64,000 bases of DNA, taken from Periconia sp. R9002. Its lineage: Eukaryota > Ascomycota > Dothideomycetes > Pleosporales > Periconiaceae. This document shows, piece after piece, positions 43,050 to 53,450 of the stretch. A program made the position numbers and the translations under genes. Under the pieces are notes generated by a model, which had not been told where the DNA came from, searched no databases, and saw only the letters and a list, made by a program, of their open reading frames with translations. The stretch spans positions 124,001 to 188,000 of the forward strand of contig JAMAHW010000049.1 in NCBI GenBank assembly GCA_023627715.1, given 5' to 3'. Every line of letters starts with the position of its first letter. Position 1 is the first letter of the stretch.

Positions 43050-44321
43050 CGCGCCGGGCTATGGAGATGGCGGATGCTATCGGAAATGTGTTGAACAGAT
43101 CGATGTTGTGATTGTCGAAAAGACAAAAAGTGAGAGATGACGATGATGACCGAATTTCCATGACATAGAATCATATGGCTACATTTAGTTGTATGGCACT
43201 ACAAGTTGGGAATAGCTACATACGCTTTCACCCACACCCACGCTGCTACCGATCTCCCCAGAGCCGTACCAGGGACATGTAATCAAGGCTGAGCATGATA
43301 AAAAACGGCGGTACCGAGGTCATACTCAACCGCCGCACCCAATCTAGGCACATATGATTTTCCTGAAAGCGCAATACCACCTACATGCAACTCCCGCAAA
43401 GATATCCCGCCCACCCCAACATGCACTGCTAACTTTCTCTACCAAACCCCGAGACATAACAAGGCAACCCATTAGTATGCCCAATCGGAGAGGACATGAA
43501 AAGTACCCTCCGTCACAAAACGTAGACGTGGAGTTTAGCGAACTGATAGTCGCAGGATTGGTAATCCTGAACGGCAATCTTGTCCCACCAAAGAACAACA
43601 TACCTTGAACCTGCATATCAGCTAATACGAGCTGCGCACCCTAATCAGCCGTACGAGATTTAGTTAGGGCGTAATGCTCTGATCCATGTTCAGCTTTAAT
43701 TAATTAAAAAAATGGGACTATCCCACGGCTCTCCCTTGCATTTCCCGAGACAGAAACGTTTGTTCTTAAAGACGCCTTGAACGTGCATCGAATTGAAAGA
43801 TCAACCCACATGTACCTAAACTTGCATAACTGTATCCCGGACCGGGGGCTGCTCCACCAACTCGGAACTTGGGTACCTAAAAGGCAAGAGGGGAAGTCTG
43901 GAATCTGCCCTCGTTCCACGGGGTTTCGTATATTGGGTACTATCACGCAGCAGGTTCATATTATTCAACCGTTTTATCGGTCAGAAAGCCGTTGTTGCCT
44001 TTGCTAGCGCTGATATCTTGGGTCATTCAGTGCATACTACCTGCCTGATTCAAAAAAAGAAAAAAAAAGGCACAGTTTGAGGGCCGGTGAGTTATCGGGT
44101 TACGACTATCAAACTATGGTAGAATTACCTCTCTTGGGGACCCCACCCTCACCCTAAAAACATGGGGATAAAAGAATACGCGATGAACAGAACTTCCAGC
44201 CCGTCCTTGCACACCTTCCTCTGTTCGCTCAGGTCAGCTTACGTCCGTCGTCGTCTTTTTTTCCAGACCAGACTCCGAAGTTCACAGCTCCGTCTACCGG
44301 TTTACATTCCTCCCCGCCATC
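43050..44321. promoter_or_regulatory. Central divergent promoter of the biosynthetic cluster
   Basis: 1.27 kb between the NRPS-like and second O-methyltransferase starts, without a supported gene (a short minus frame at 43344-43616 has no domain). It holds one CGG-N-CCG palindrome and is the obvious place for cluster regulation. Confidence 0.5.
43838..43844 (+). promoter_or_regulatory. CGG-N-CCG palindrome, candidate Zn2Cys6 binding site
   Basis: CGGACCG is an inverted pair of CGG triplets, the class of site bound by binuclear zinc-cluster dimers. A single short match, so it could be chance. Confidence 0.25.
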
Positions 44322-45860
44322 ATGGATGCTCTTCTCGGTTCTATCCAGCAGTTCGCTGCAACCGCCAGTGATGAAGGGCGTCTCAAACTGATATCTGCTC
44401 TGCACAGCATGGCGTATTCGCTGGAGACGGCTGATGAAACATTGCATAGATACGGAAGCGTGGTAAGATGCCCCGTTTGATAAGAGAGCAGAGAGGGGGG
44501 ATGTTGCTGTGCCAGAACAGAAATTAATCCAACGGAACCTAGAATCTCCAAGCGGCGGTGGTCAAGGTTGGCCTTGATCTGAAACTCTTTCGGATTCTAG
44601 CCGAAAATGATGGTACGGCTGTGTCGGTCGAGACCCTATCTGAAAAGACTGGCGCTGAAGCCTTGTTACTCAGTAAGTACCGAAGATTGGCGCTGCATGA
44701 AGTATGAGGAGTCCGCCATGATTTTTTCGGCTAACCCGGTATCCTCTCCCGTGTGCAGGTCGCCTTCTGAAATACCTAGCCGCGATTGCGGCGGTCAAAC
44801 AAGTCTCCGGAAACGAATTCGCGGCCAACCAAGTCACCAAGAACTTGACAGAGAAAGTGGCCGAAGCTGGTGTAAACCATTAGTAAGTTGCTCATTGTTT
44901 CACACATGTCAATTCTTCACTGAAACAGGGTCCACTTCGACATCGTGTCTTCCATTGATGTACCGATTCGTCCATGCATCTATCCTTGCAACCATCCCTT
45001 AGCTAACCTGCATTATCATGATAGTTTCTCGACCGTGACGCCCCAGTACTCGGCCTTGCCGGCTTTCTTGAAGAAGACGGGCTACAGAAACCCCACCGAT
45101 GAACGACACACGGTCTTCCAAGATGCATGGAAGACGGATCTGCACGGATTCGAATGGTTTACTCAACATCCGGAGAACCTGGGCTACTTCAACGACTTCA
45201 TGGCGTCGCGGCGCGAACCGGAGCTCTCCTGGCTGTCCGTGTACCCCGTAAAGGAGCAAGCCAGCGGGTGTGGCCCTGATAGGGCTGTCTACGTCAATAT
45301 TGGCGGCGGCATCGGGCATCAATGTGCAGAATTCAAGAAGATGTTCCCCGAGATCCCTGGGCGCGTCATTCTCCAGGATATGCCGCACTCGATTGCCAAT
45401 GCGCTGCCCACTGCGGGGGTGGAAAATATTGTCCACGACTTCTTTCAGCCCCAGCCGATTAAAGGTAAGCTAGCTTCTTTGGAAAAAATATGCGCCGTGT
45501 TTGTAATGAGAAAGTATACGGGCTGACGCCAAGGTTTCTACAGGGGCCAAGTTCTACTTTCTGCGGGGCGTGTTCCACAACCACCCCCCACACAAGGTGG
45601 CCAAGCTACTTGAGCACACCAAAGCGGCTATGGCTCCGGATTCCGTCATCCTTATCGACGAGATGATTCCTCCCGAGGTGGGCGCCCACGTAGACGCACT
45701 CTCGATGGACTTGACCATGATGGCCGCTTTCGCAGGCATGGAGCGCTCCGAATCTCAGTGGCGGAACATCCTCGCAGACGCCGGGCTCCAGCTGATCAAG
45801 ACTTACGTGTATAACCCCGCAAGCCATGAAAGTGTGATGGAGGTGCGTCTGCCAGCCTGA
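44322..45860 (+). CDS. SAM-dependent O-methyltransferase, second cluster member
   Basis: 383 residues from five exons: 44322-44462, 44543-44672, 44759-44882, 45025-45464 and 45544-45860 (introns 80, 86, 142 and 79 nt), all with canonical donors. N-terminal part: AAVVKVGLDLKLFRILAE then LSEKTGAEALLLSRLLKYLAAI. The SAM site is VNIGGGIGHQCAEFKK with VILQDMPHSI. The catalytic-His block is GVFHNHPPHKVAKLLEH, departing from the usual HDWxD/HNWPD while keeping the His. LIDEMIPPEVGAHVDALSMDL and MERSESQWRNIL follow. It has the aspergillus/sterigmatocystin-like fungal OMT architecture and differs clearly from the OMT at 38076-39588, so the two probably methylate different positions. It runs away from the NRPS-like gene through the shared promoter. 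Catalysis is likely; regiochemistry is unknown. Confidence 0.92.
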
Positions 45861-46407
45861 ATTGGCTCGTACGTAGATCCTGGAAACGCTATGTAGCACA
45901 GTGGGGCCCAGCCTTTCCAGCGACTTGGACATTTGCATGTTCTATAAATGTATGTAGTTGACTAATTTTCAACATGAGATTATTCATGTGAGAGGCGTCA
46001 TGTTTTGTATTGAGCAAACCAATTATACACCCTTGATGATGATGCTCGTTTTTCAACAGGGGGGTCTCCCTCACTGCTGTCAGCCCATGCCGTACATGTA
46101 TGTAACCCCTGCTAAGCCTTGGGGCTGAACGTACTCTAGGCGCAAAGTATACAATCCCGCATATGCATTGCTCCGGCTGAGGCCAGCCCAAACAACGCAA
46201 CGCGTGATGATGGTATGGATAACCGTTATACCGACTATCAAAGTTTGCTAGGTAGAACTGTGGAGTGGAGGAACCCATGCGTCGTCCCAGCAGTTAATGA
46301 TCGTTTTTTGATATCCCGCCCCGCAAAATCAATCTGTACCTACGTCCTCCAGCACCCATCTCCCAGCTGATCAAGGCGCCGCCAACCAGGACATTTGCAG
46401 TTCCACC
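45861..46407. other. Intergenic within the cluster, no gene
   Basis: 547-bp spacer: 3' flank of the O-methyltransferase and promoter of the P450. No frame is supported. Confidence 0.4.
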
Positions 46408-48287
46408 ATGATGGATTCAGGCCAACTGCTTCTCCTTGTCGCTGGAGTCATCATCGGTACCTTCTTCACCTTCCGCACCCTTGCTCTAGACAACTCCAAA
46501 GCGAGTCGCGATAGAGAGCAATTCTGGAAAACCGTCGAAAACGTCGGCGCTCCATCGCGGGGCTTCTTTGCGCACAAGCGCGCTCTGCTCACTTCATTAA
46601 CATCGGTCAAGAACTGGACTCACAATGGCTACGCGCGTATCTCCAAAGCAAAGAACCTTCCATTCGCGCTGCCCACCATCTGGACGGGCGGAGATGTGGC
46701 TGTTCTGCCACCGCAAGCTCTGCGCGTCCTTAGCAAACCAGAAAGCGAACTCACAGCCTTTGGCGCCCAGCTTGAAACGATCCAACTCCCCTACATGATT
46801 TCGGATCGCGACATTTACATGAACGTAATCCACTTCGACGTAGTTCGCAAACATTTGGTCAATCCCAAGGATGTCGCCTCTCTTGCTGCCGCCACCGCGG
46901 ATGAAGTCGACGCCGCCTTCACGGATGTCTGGGGCACCTCGACGGAGTGGAAATCAGTGAATGCCTGGGACGCTTGCGGTCGCATCATTATGCGGGCGGC
47001 TATTCGAATCCTCATCGGGTTGCCTACGTGTCGTGATGAGCAGTACTTTGAACAGTCGAGGCTCTTCTCTGATGCCGTCATTATGGGCACCGCCATGATC
47101 AACACCATGCCGCCTCTCCTAAGGCCCATCGTAGGACCGATCTTGGCGTTGAAAGCAAAGTATCATCAGGCCCGCTGTCTGAAGATATTAGTGCCTTTTG
47201 TGAAAGAGAGGATTAAGATCTGGAGGGAAGGTGGCGAAGAGGGCTCGGAAGTTCCAGTTAAGTGCTCTATTTTCTAGTCGTATCATAGACGTCCATCAGA
47301 TCGTCGGGCCATGGATTGGACTTTTCGAAGTACCAATCGCATTTTACGTTCACTCTCATGCCTTTCTCTCTAATGAGACGAGATCTGTTCTCATTGAGAG
47401 AGAGAAAGGTATCAGAGTGGACGTAAAATGGCACTCTCCATCTCTCCTCTGTTCCCTGCCATTCTATCCGAATCTGCAATCCATTTCCCGCCGTAATGCT
47501 AACTCATTCCCCCCTATAGAACGACTTCCTCCAATGGCTTATCCCCAAGTGTGCCAAAGAAGGACCAGAGCAAATGGAACCCACCAAACTCGCCAACCGC
47601 CTCCTAACCTTCAACGTCATGTTCGTCATAGGCATGGTCTACGTATTCGGGCATTCCGTGCTAGACCTATACGGAAGCCCCGAGAAAGCCGAGTACCTAG
47701 CCGGCCTCGAGGCCGAATGTCGACAAGTCTCAGCAAAGTACGACGGTTTATCGTCCAGGGAGGCCGTCGACCAGCTGCACCGTCTTGACTCTGTAATCCG
47801 CGAGTCGATGCGTGTGTCCGACATTGCCGTCACGGCTCTGGCCCGCGACGTTGTGGGGAAACCGCTCGACCTAGGAGACGGCGTCCAGGTCCCTCCCGGC
47901 ACGCGTGTGGTGTTCCCCACGCACGCTATCCACAGGGATTCGGATCATTATAGTGATCCGCTGCGCTTTGATGCGTTTCGCTTCTCGCGCCCGTTCGAAG
48001 GCATGAGTGAGGGATCCAGCGGCGGTTCGGATTCGGGTAAGGAGGTCCCGTCAGAGAGAACGTCGATGACTACCATCACGCCGTCTTTTCTGGCCTTTGG
48101 ATATGGCAAGCACGCTTGTCCTGGGAGGTGGTTTGCGTCGCAGACTATGAAGCAGGCGCTCGCGGCGATTGTTATGAATTACGATATTGAGATTATAAGC
48201 CGCCCGGAGAAGAGGAAGGAGATGTTGAATATGATGATTCCGGCCGTTGAATCGCAGATGCGGTATCGGCGGAAACCGAGGTCGTAA
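46408..48287 (+). CDS. Cytochrome P450, cluster member, with atypical I-helix
   Basis: ER-anchored haem monooxygenase of 538 residues from exons 46408-47256 and 47520-48287. The N-terminal hydrophobic anchor is LLLLVAGVIIGTFFTF. The K-helix ExxR is E378-S-M-R381 and the haem loop is FGYGKHACPGRWF with ligand Cys483, so haem binding should be intact. The I-helix (about 311-333) reads FNVMFVIGMVYVFGHSV where relatives have an AIHTTS-like oxygen-activating motif; the conserved Thr and acid/His pair are missing. A Gly/Ser-rich insert (about 445-467) precedes the haem loop. The single intron is 263 nt and holds a long hairpin. If active, it may carry out an atypical reaction such as phenolic coupling or rearrangement; this is inference. 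Downstream of and parallel to the second O-methyltransferase. Confidence 0.9.
47340..47430. repeat. Hairpin (inverted repeat with ~40-bp arms) inside the P450 intron
   Basis: Left arm 47340-47378 begins CATTTTACGTTCACTCT; right arm 47389-47430 ends AGTGGACGTAAAATG. Arms match apart from a few changes and a short CT/GA length difference, around a 10-nt loop. The host intron is four to five times longer than most others here, so this looks like an inserted foldback or MITE-like element, or an introner-like intron. No clear target-site duplication is visible. Confidence 0.85.
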
Positions 48288-48637
48288 ATGTTGAGGTGGT
48301 TGGTAGATTGTAACATGGTGGAGAGAAATGGGATGGCTCTGCACTTTGTGTAGATAGTTGAATACGTATAAAAAATTTCGCTCTGATTTGGACTTCATTC
48401 TCAATGGTGGATGGACACTGTGAATAGTACCCGTGTACTACCTAGGCTTTCGATACCTAGCTCTAAGAGACTTTTACTTGAATTTTTTTTTACCTGAAAT
48501 GGCCTAAACAGAACAGATGAGATTATGATGAAAAAATTATGTATGGTCCTTCGATCACGTTAAGACTTGACATGAACGTTGATTATATATTTTATTGCTC
48601 ATCTACAAATCCATTCATTTTGAAGAAGAGAAACTAT
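48288..48637. other. Convergent 3' flank, no gene
   Basis: 350 bp, AT-rich, between the convergent ends of the P450 and the NmrA-like gene; likely both 3' UTRs. Confidence 0.4.
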
Positions 48638-49552
48638 CTAAAGTTTCTTTATATGCTCCTTCTCACGCTCCAGGAATGTCTTGAACGACGTCAGCGGCGT
48701 TATAGCTTTCAAGGCGTCTATATCGACATAGTCGGGCATGTAACGCATGCTCCTCTCCAAATGAATAAGAACCATAGGGCCGTAAGGCAGTGCGTCAATC
48801 TCTTCCTCAGACAGAAACGATGCCTTGAATGAACGGCCCATGAACTCGCCCAGCACATCCATGGTCTCTTGTGGGGAAAGAAACTCGCTGACAAGCCCAA
48901 TTGCTTTCTTATTGAACTGGGGCGCGTCAGGGTTTTTCAGAGCAGCCGCGGCCACGGCAGCAATATCTTCGTGGTCAATAAGACCCAAGCGGGTATCGGG
49001 GGTCAGACACGTCGACCAAATGCCGTCGTTGATCAAGCCGCTGTAGAAATTGATGTTTGGCTCGAGAAAGTTGATCATGAAATAGGCCGGGCGCAAAAGC
49101 GTGTAGGTCCAAGGGCCAGCTTCTACAATCTTTTCCGAGTCCTTCTTGATCTTGAGCAGGTCATAGAGGAGCGTACCGGGCTGCAGGCGATCGTCGGTGC
49201 CGTACATGGACGCGCCCAAACTCGTCGAGGACACGATCTGGGAAATGCCCACTTCGCGGGCAATATTGCAGATGGCCTGACATCGTCGAAGCTCGCGGTC
49301 TGGTTCAACAATGTCAGACATCAGACAAAGGAACAGTTTGGTGCACCCAGCCATAGCCGTCCTCAGCGCTTCCTCATTATCCCAGTCGCCCTGGGTGAAG
49401 CGAACACCAGCGTCCGCTAATGCAATGGCACGAGGCGAGGTTAGGTCGCGGGCCGTAGAGTGCACAAGGCAGCCATCAGCCAACAACCGGCGCGCCAAAG
49501 CCGAGCCCTGGCTGCCCGTGGCCCCAGTGATAAAGACCTGTGTGTTAGACAT
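48638..49552 (-). CDS. NmrA-like NAD(P)-binding oxidoreductase, cluster member
   Basis: 304 residues, single exon. The Rossmann motif is VFITGATGSQGSALARRLL at the N-terminus (GxxGxxG, NADP-type spacing). Further NmrA/isoflavone-reductase marks are GVRFTQGDWDNEEALRTAM, QIVSSTSLGAS, the PAYFMINF segment and LIDHEDIAAVAAAAL. The classical SDR YxxxK is not in the usual position, as in the NmrA/HSCARG group. The start at 49552 was chosen because MSNTQVFITGATG places the Rossmann strand at the terminus; the upstream in-frame ATG adds 23 residues of no character. In a biosynthetic cluster such proteins usually reduce enones or quinones; a redox-sensing role is the alternative. Divergent from the MFS exporter. 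Confidence 0.9.
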   Translation of the reverse strand: MSNTQVFITGATGSQGSALARRLLADGCLVHSTARDLTSPRAIALADAGVRFTQGDWDNEEALRTAMAGCTKLFLCLMSDIVEPDRELRRCQAICNIAREVGISQIVSSTSLGASMYGTDDRLQPGTLLYDLLKIKKDSEKIVEAGPWTYTLLRPAYFMINFLEPNINFYSGLINDGIWSTCLTPDTRLGLIDHEDIAAVAAAALKNPDAPQFNKKAIGLVSEFLSPQETMDVLGEFMGRSFKASFLSEEEIDALPYGPMVLIHLERSMRYMPDYVDIDALKAITPLTSFKTFLEREKEHIKKL

Positions 49553-50194
49553 TGGCAATGTCTGAAATGGTCGGATGAATGGGTAGGTTGGGGCGGGGGG
49601 TGAGCAAACGGACTTTATCATTTAAGTGCTGATGCTCAAATCGATCGAGTCTCACTCATGAGGATTATTACACGTTTTTGGCCATAGCCCGATTTTGCAA
49701 AGTAACGGGGCACGGGCTGACGATGCATGCACTCGAGTTTAGTTTAGTTGTTGACATGGGGTAGCTAACTTAAACCCAGCAATTCGGAAGTAGGAGTGCG
49801 GCGCGGCGCGCGTTGCATCGGGGGCCCACCTATCAATTGATCCAGTGTAAAGTGCTTGGCCATGTACGTATCAATCGAGATGCCATGTAACTTTTCATTT
49901 CCCTCATGCATGTAGTCATGCGTCAGTCGACTTATCACGGCCTGGCAAATACCCACATGGTGAGACGGCAATTACGAACCAATGATAGGCGTCATGGATT
50001 CGCCCTCGGCTGACAGCGTTTTGCATTCCTCTTTGTCCCTGCAAACCCCCAACTTGTTTCCTCTCCGTTCCCGCCTTAGTCCCTTAGTCCCCGTGGAGAA
50101 AAGCCAGCCACCACTATCTTTTGCGGCCTAGGTACCTAGTTCCGTCCGCACCCTTCTCTGCGCCCTTACAGTGGACTAAACCTCCTCGACCGAC
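49553..50194. promoter_or_regulatory. Shared divergent promoter, NmrA-like gene and MFS exporter
   Basis: 642 bp between divergent starts, with no supported gene. Confidence 0.4.
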
Positions 50195-52464
50195 ATGGAA
50201 GATAGCGCGAAGCCACACACCCCAACGGGGGCAGACCTCACCAATTCCTCACCACCCGAGAATCATGAGAAGCCCGCTGCAGTTGCTGAGTCCAAGGACA
50301 TCAGCAACGGCCAGTACGTGACAGGATGGAAGCTGGGTGTCATCGTGGCTGGTGTTGCGTTGGCTTGTTTTCTGATGCTCATCGACACCATGATCATTAG
50401 TACGGTTAGTTGACACCCCATCGTCTGCTTACAGTCGGAAACTAACCATCGTGTTCCTTCGCGTGTCAGGCTATCCCACGCATCACGGATGACTTCAATT
50501 CTCTTTCCGATATTGGCTGGTATGCCAGTGCCTATCAGTTTGGAAGGTAACCGTCTTCACTATCCCTTGTAGTCTCTATACACTCACTGTTATTCTCTTC
50601 CTTCCTTACCACTGCAATTGATGCCTCCGACTCTTCAACTGACAAGTCAATACCAGTGCGGCACCGCAACCGTTGACAGGCAAGATCTTCACCCATTTCA
50701 GCTCAAAGGTAACTCATCATTGCGCCTAATACTGCTCCGCATGCTAATATGTCTACAGTGGTCCTTTCTATTCTTCTTCGCCATCTTCGAATTGGGGTCG
50801 GTACTATGCGGCGCTGCGCAGTCTTCGGCCATGTTGATCGTGGGCCGCACTATAGCTGGTCTTGGTGGCGCCGGAATCATTAATGGTGCCATCATTATAA
50901 TATCAAGCTGTGTTCCTCAGGAAAGGCGACCAGGTAAGTTTCCCTGTTGTCTCTCTCATATATATGCTGGCCGCGGTCGCTAACTTGCATCGTATAGGGT
51001 TAATCGGTATAACTGTCTCGTGTACGTATTGAGGATTCTCTGCCTATATCGTTGTAACTCGCATCTAACAAATGGGTACACAGTCGGACAATTGGGAATG
51101 GTGGTTGGGCCTCTTATCGGCGGTGCCTTTACATCCTACAGTACATGGCGATGGTGTAAGCAACTTCAGGCAGTTCTCCGCTATATCCATGAGTAGAATC
51201 ATGTCTAATCAAACTACCAGGCTTCTACATCAACCTGCCCTTGGGCGCTTTGGTAGCTATTGCCGTCGCCTTCATCCAGATACCCGAACAGACAAAGAAA
51301 GCGAGGGCCATAACCGTTTTCCCTAAGCTATACCACTACCTCGACTTTGTGGGCTTCATTCTGTTTGCGCCCGCCGTCCTACAACTCCTACTTGCGTTAC
51401 AGTACGGAGGCAACGAGTTTGCTTGGGGATCCTCACAGGTCATAGGGTTGTTCTGTGGATCCGCAGCCACATTCGTCGTTTGGGCTATTTGGAACTATCG
51501 CAAAGGCGATGATGCTTTGCTCCCACACTCACTCATTGGCAGGAGAATTGTATGGGTGTCCGGTCTTTTCCAGGCACTTTTTATGTCGGCACTGTACGGC
51601 TCAGTCTACTATTTGCCGATCTACTTCCAGGCTGTCAATGGCATTTCTGCAATGCTAAGTGGCGTTTACCTCTTGCCAACTATTCTACCTGAGCTTGTCA
51701 TGGCAGGTGTTGCAGGAGGTTTGAGTAAGTTATGATGCATTGCGATCAAACTTGGAAACGTAAAGCAAGTGACTGACAAAATCTCTAGTAATGAAGATAG
51801 GCTACATCATTCCCTTTGCCGTAGTCTCTACGATTTTTCTGTCTATTGCAAATGGACTGTACTCTATGCTACGACCGGACAGTCCGACTGGGTGGTGGAT
51901 CGGTTTTCAAATACTCGGTGGCTTCGGTGCCGGCGTTGGGCTCAATTTGGTGAGTAATTCTATCTTTGGGAATGGCTTTTTAATGCAAACTGGTAAGAAC
52001 AACATGCTGATGCAGCTCTACTCGTGCAGGCAATTGTTGCCGTCCAGGCTTTCGTGACTGGGGAAGAACTGTCTTCCGCCATGGCGTTCATCGTGTTCAC
52101 GCAATCCCTGGGACCAGCCATCATGTTGGTTCTCTGCAACTTGCTATTCGTCACCAGCCTTAAATCGCAACTCCCAGAGCACGCTCCAACCGCCGACACT
52201 GCTGCAGTTATGCGAGCCGGAGCTACAGGATTCCGCGCCATCGTGCAACCAGACGAATTACCAGGAATTCTCACTGCGTACGCGAATAGCATCAACCGTA
52301 CTTTTTATCTCGTCACTGCACTAGCCGTCGCATGCTTCATTGTTTTCTGGGGTATGGGGTTCAAAGATATCCGAAAAGCCACCTCGAGCAATTCAAGTGA
52401 AGCACCAGCAGTGTCGGAAAACGAAAAAGTGTCTCAGCAAGATGAAGCTGATGGTCGCGTTTAG
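50195..52464 (+). CDS. MFS exporter, 14-TM drug:H+ antiporter (DHA2) type, cluster member
   Basis: 569 residues from nine exons: 50195-50404, 50470-50546, 50657-50708, 50759-50933, 50998-51021 (24 nt), 51084-51155, 51221-51724, 51789-51949 and 52030-52464. Phase is kept at every junction. DHA2 marks: [18 protein letters not shown] in TM1, [78 protein letters not shown] (split by introns), then [22 protein letters not shown] and a C-terminal [11 protein letters not shown]. Both tails are polar and cytosolic. Placed at the edge of the cluster it is the likely product exporter or self-resistance pump. Intron density is the highest in the window. Confidence 0.93.
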
Positions 52465-53450
52465 GAAACTCGGTGGCTTCGCATCTAGAGTGGGTTAAGC
52501 ATTTGTGCTTCCGGTAGACTACTTTACTACTTGCTGCTTTGAGACAATGAGTACGAGGTGTACAACTGGGTGGCTTTGTGGAGGAAGCACATGTGTCTTG
52601 TTAAAAATATCTTTCTCTTCGTTCAAAAAGTCTTATCTAAATTTTAATTACACATTCAAAACATGTTGGTAGCCCCTCTTGCGTAAACCTAATTTTAGAC
52701 CATTGATGCACAGTACATGTAGGTACGGGAAGTCTACAACAGACAACTCGTTTATGAATTGATTCCGAAAAAGCAATGTAATACTTTATCCCAAACCTTC
52801 AATGCTACATGAAATCCATTTTTCCCCGTCAATCCATCGTAATTACTGTATGAGGCAAGTCGTTGGAGAACGGAGAAAGCTAACCAAAATTCGGAAAGAG
52901 GCGAGCGTGGACCGAGACCCAAGGCTCATTAACATTGGAGGGATCAGTGTGCCGCACCTCTACAAATATTACGCATAAGCAGCGCAGGGGTTTGTCTCGT
53001 ATCAAATACGCCATGCTTCGCTTACACATGTGCTGGCCCTTTTCGTTGACATGCAGCGAAGCCAAGCGACCCTCCAATTTCTTCGGGCTAGATAATTGAT
53101 GCGACTGCTGATTCTGCAGACGCCTCGTCGACGGACTCGTCAGTTCGGAAACCGAACAAGATCGAGCCCCCTTGCCTCCAGAGAATCAGTCCACAGATGC
53201 ACCACGCGGAGGTGGGTGTGGGCGCTAATTCTGAGTTTGGATACGAGAATCCAGCCTTCTCTCGTTCAATGTTCTTGGGAGTTGGAAAGTGTCAGCACTG
53301 GCTTGAACTCAAAAGCACTTCCTCCCTTCCACTGGCGAAGATTCCCCCCACTTCTCTAGCATAGCGCCACACCACGAAAGAGTCGTGACGACCTTTTTGC
53401 GCAAAGAAGTGAATCGTCGACGCAGCTAGGCAAAAGGAACGAATACCAAG
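52465..53450. other. Intergenic, no supported gene
   Basis: About 1 kb. Short frames (52880-53077 minus, 53096-53359 plus) have no domain. Probably the right border of the biosynthetic cluster. Confidence 0.4.
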
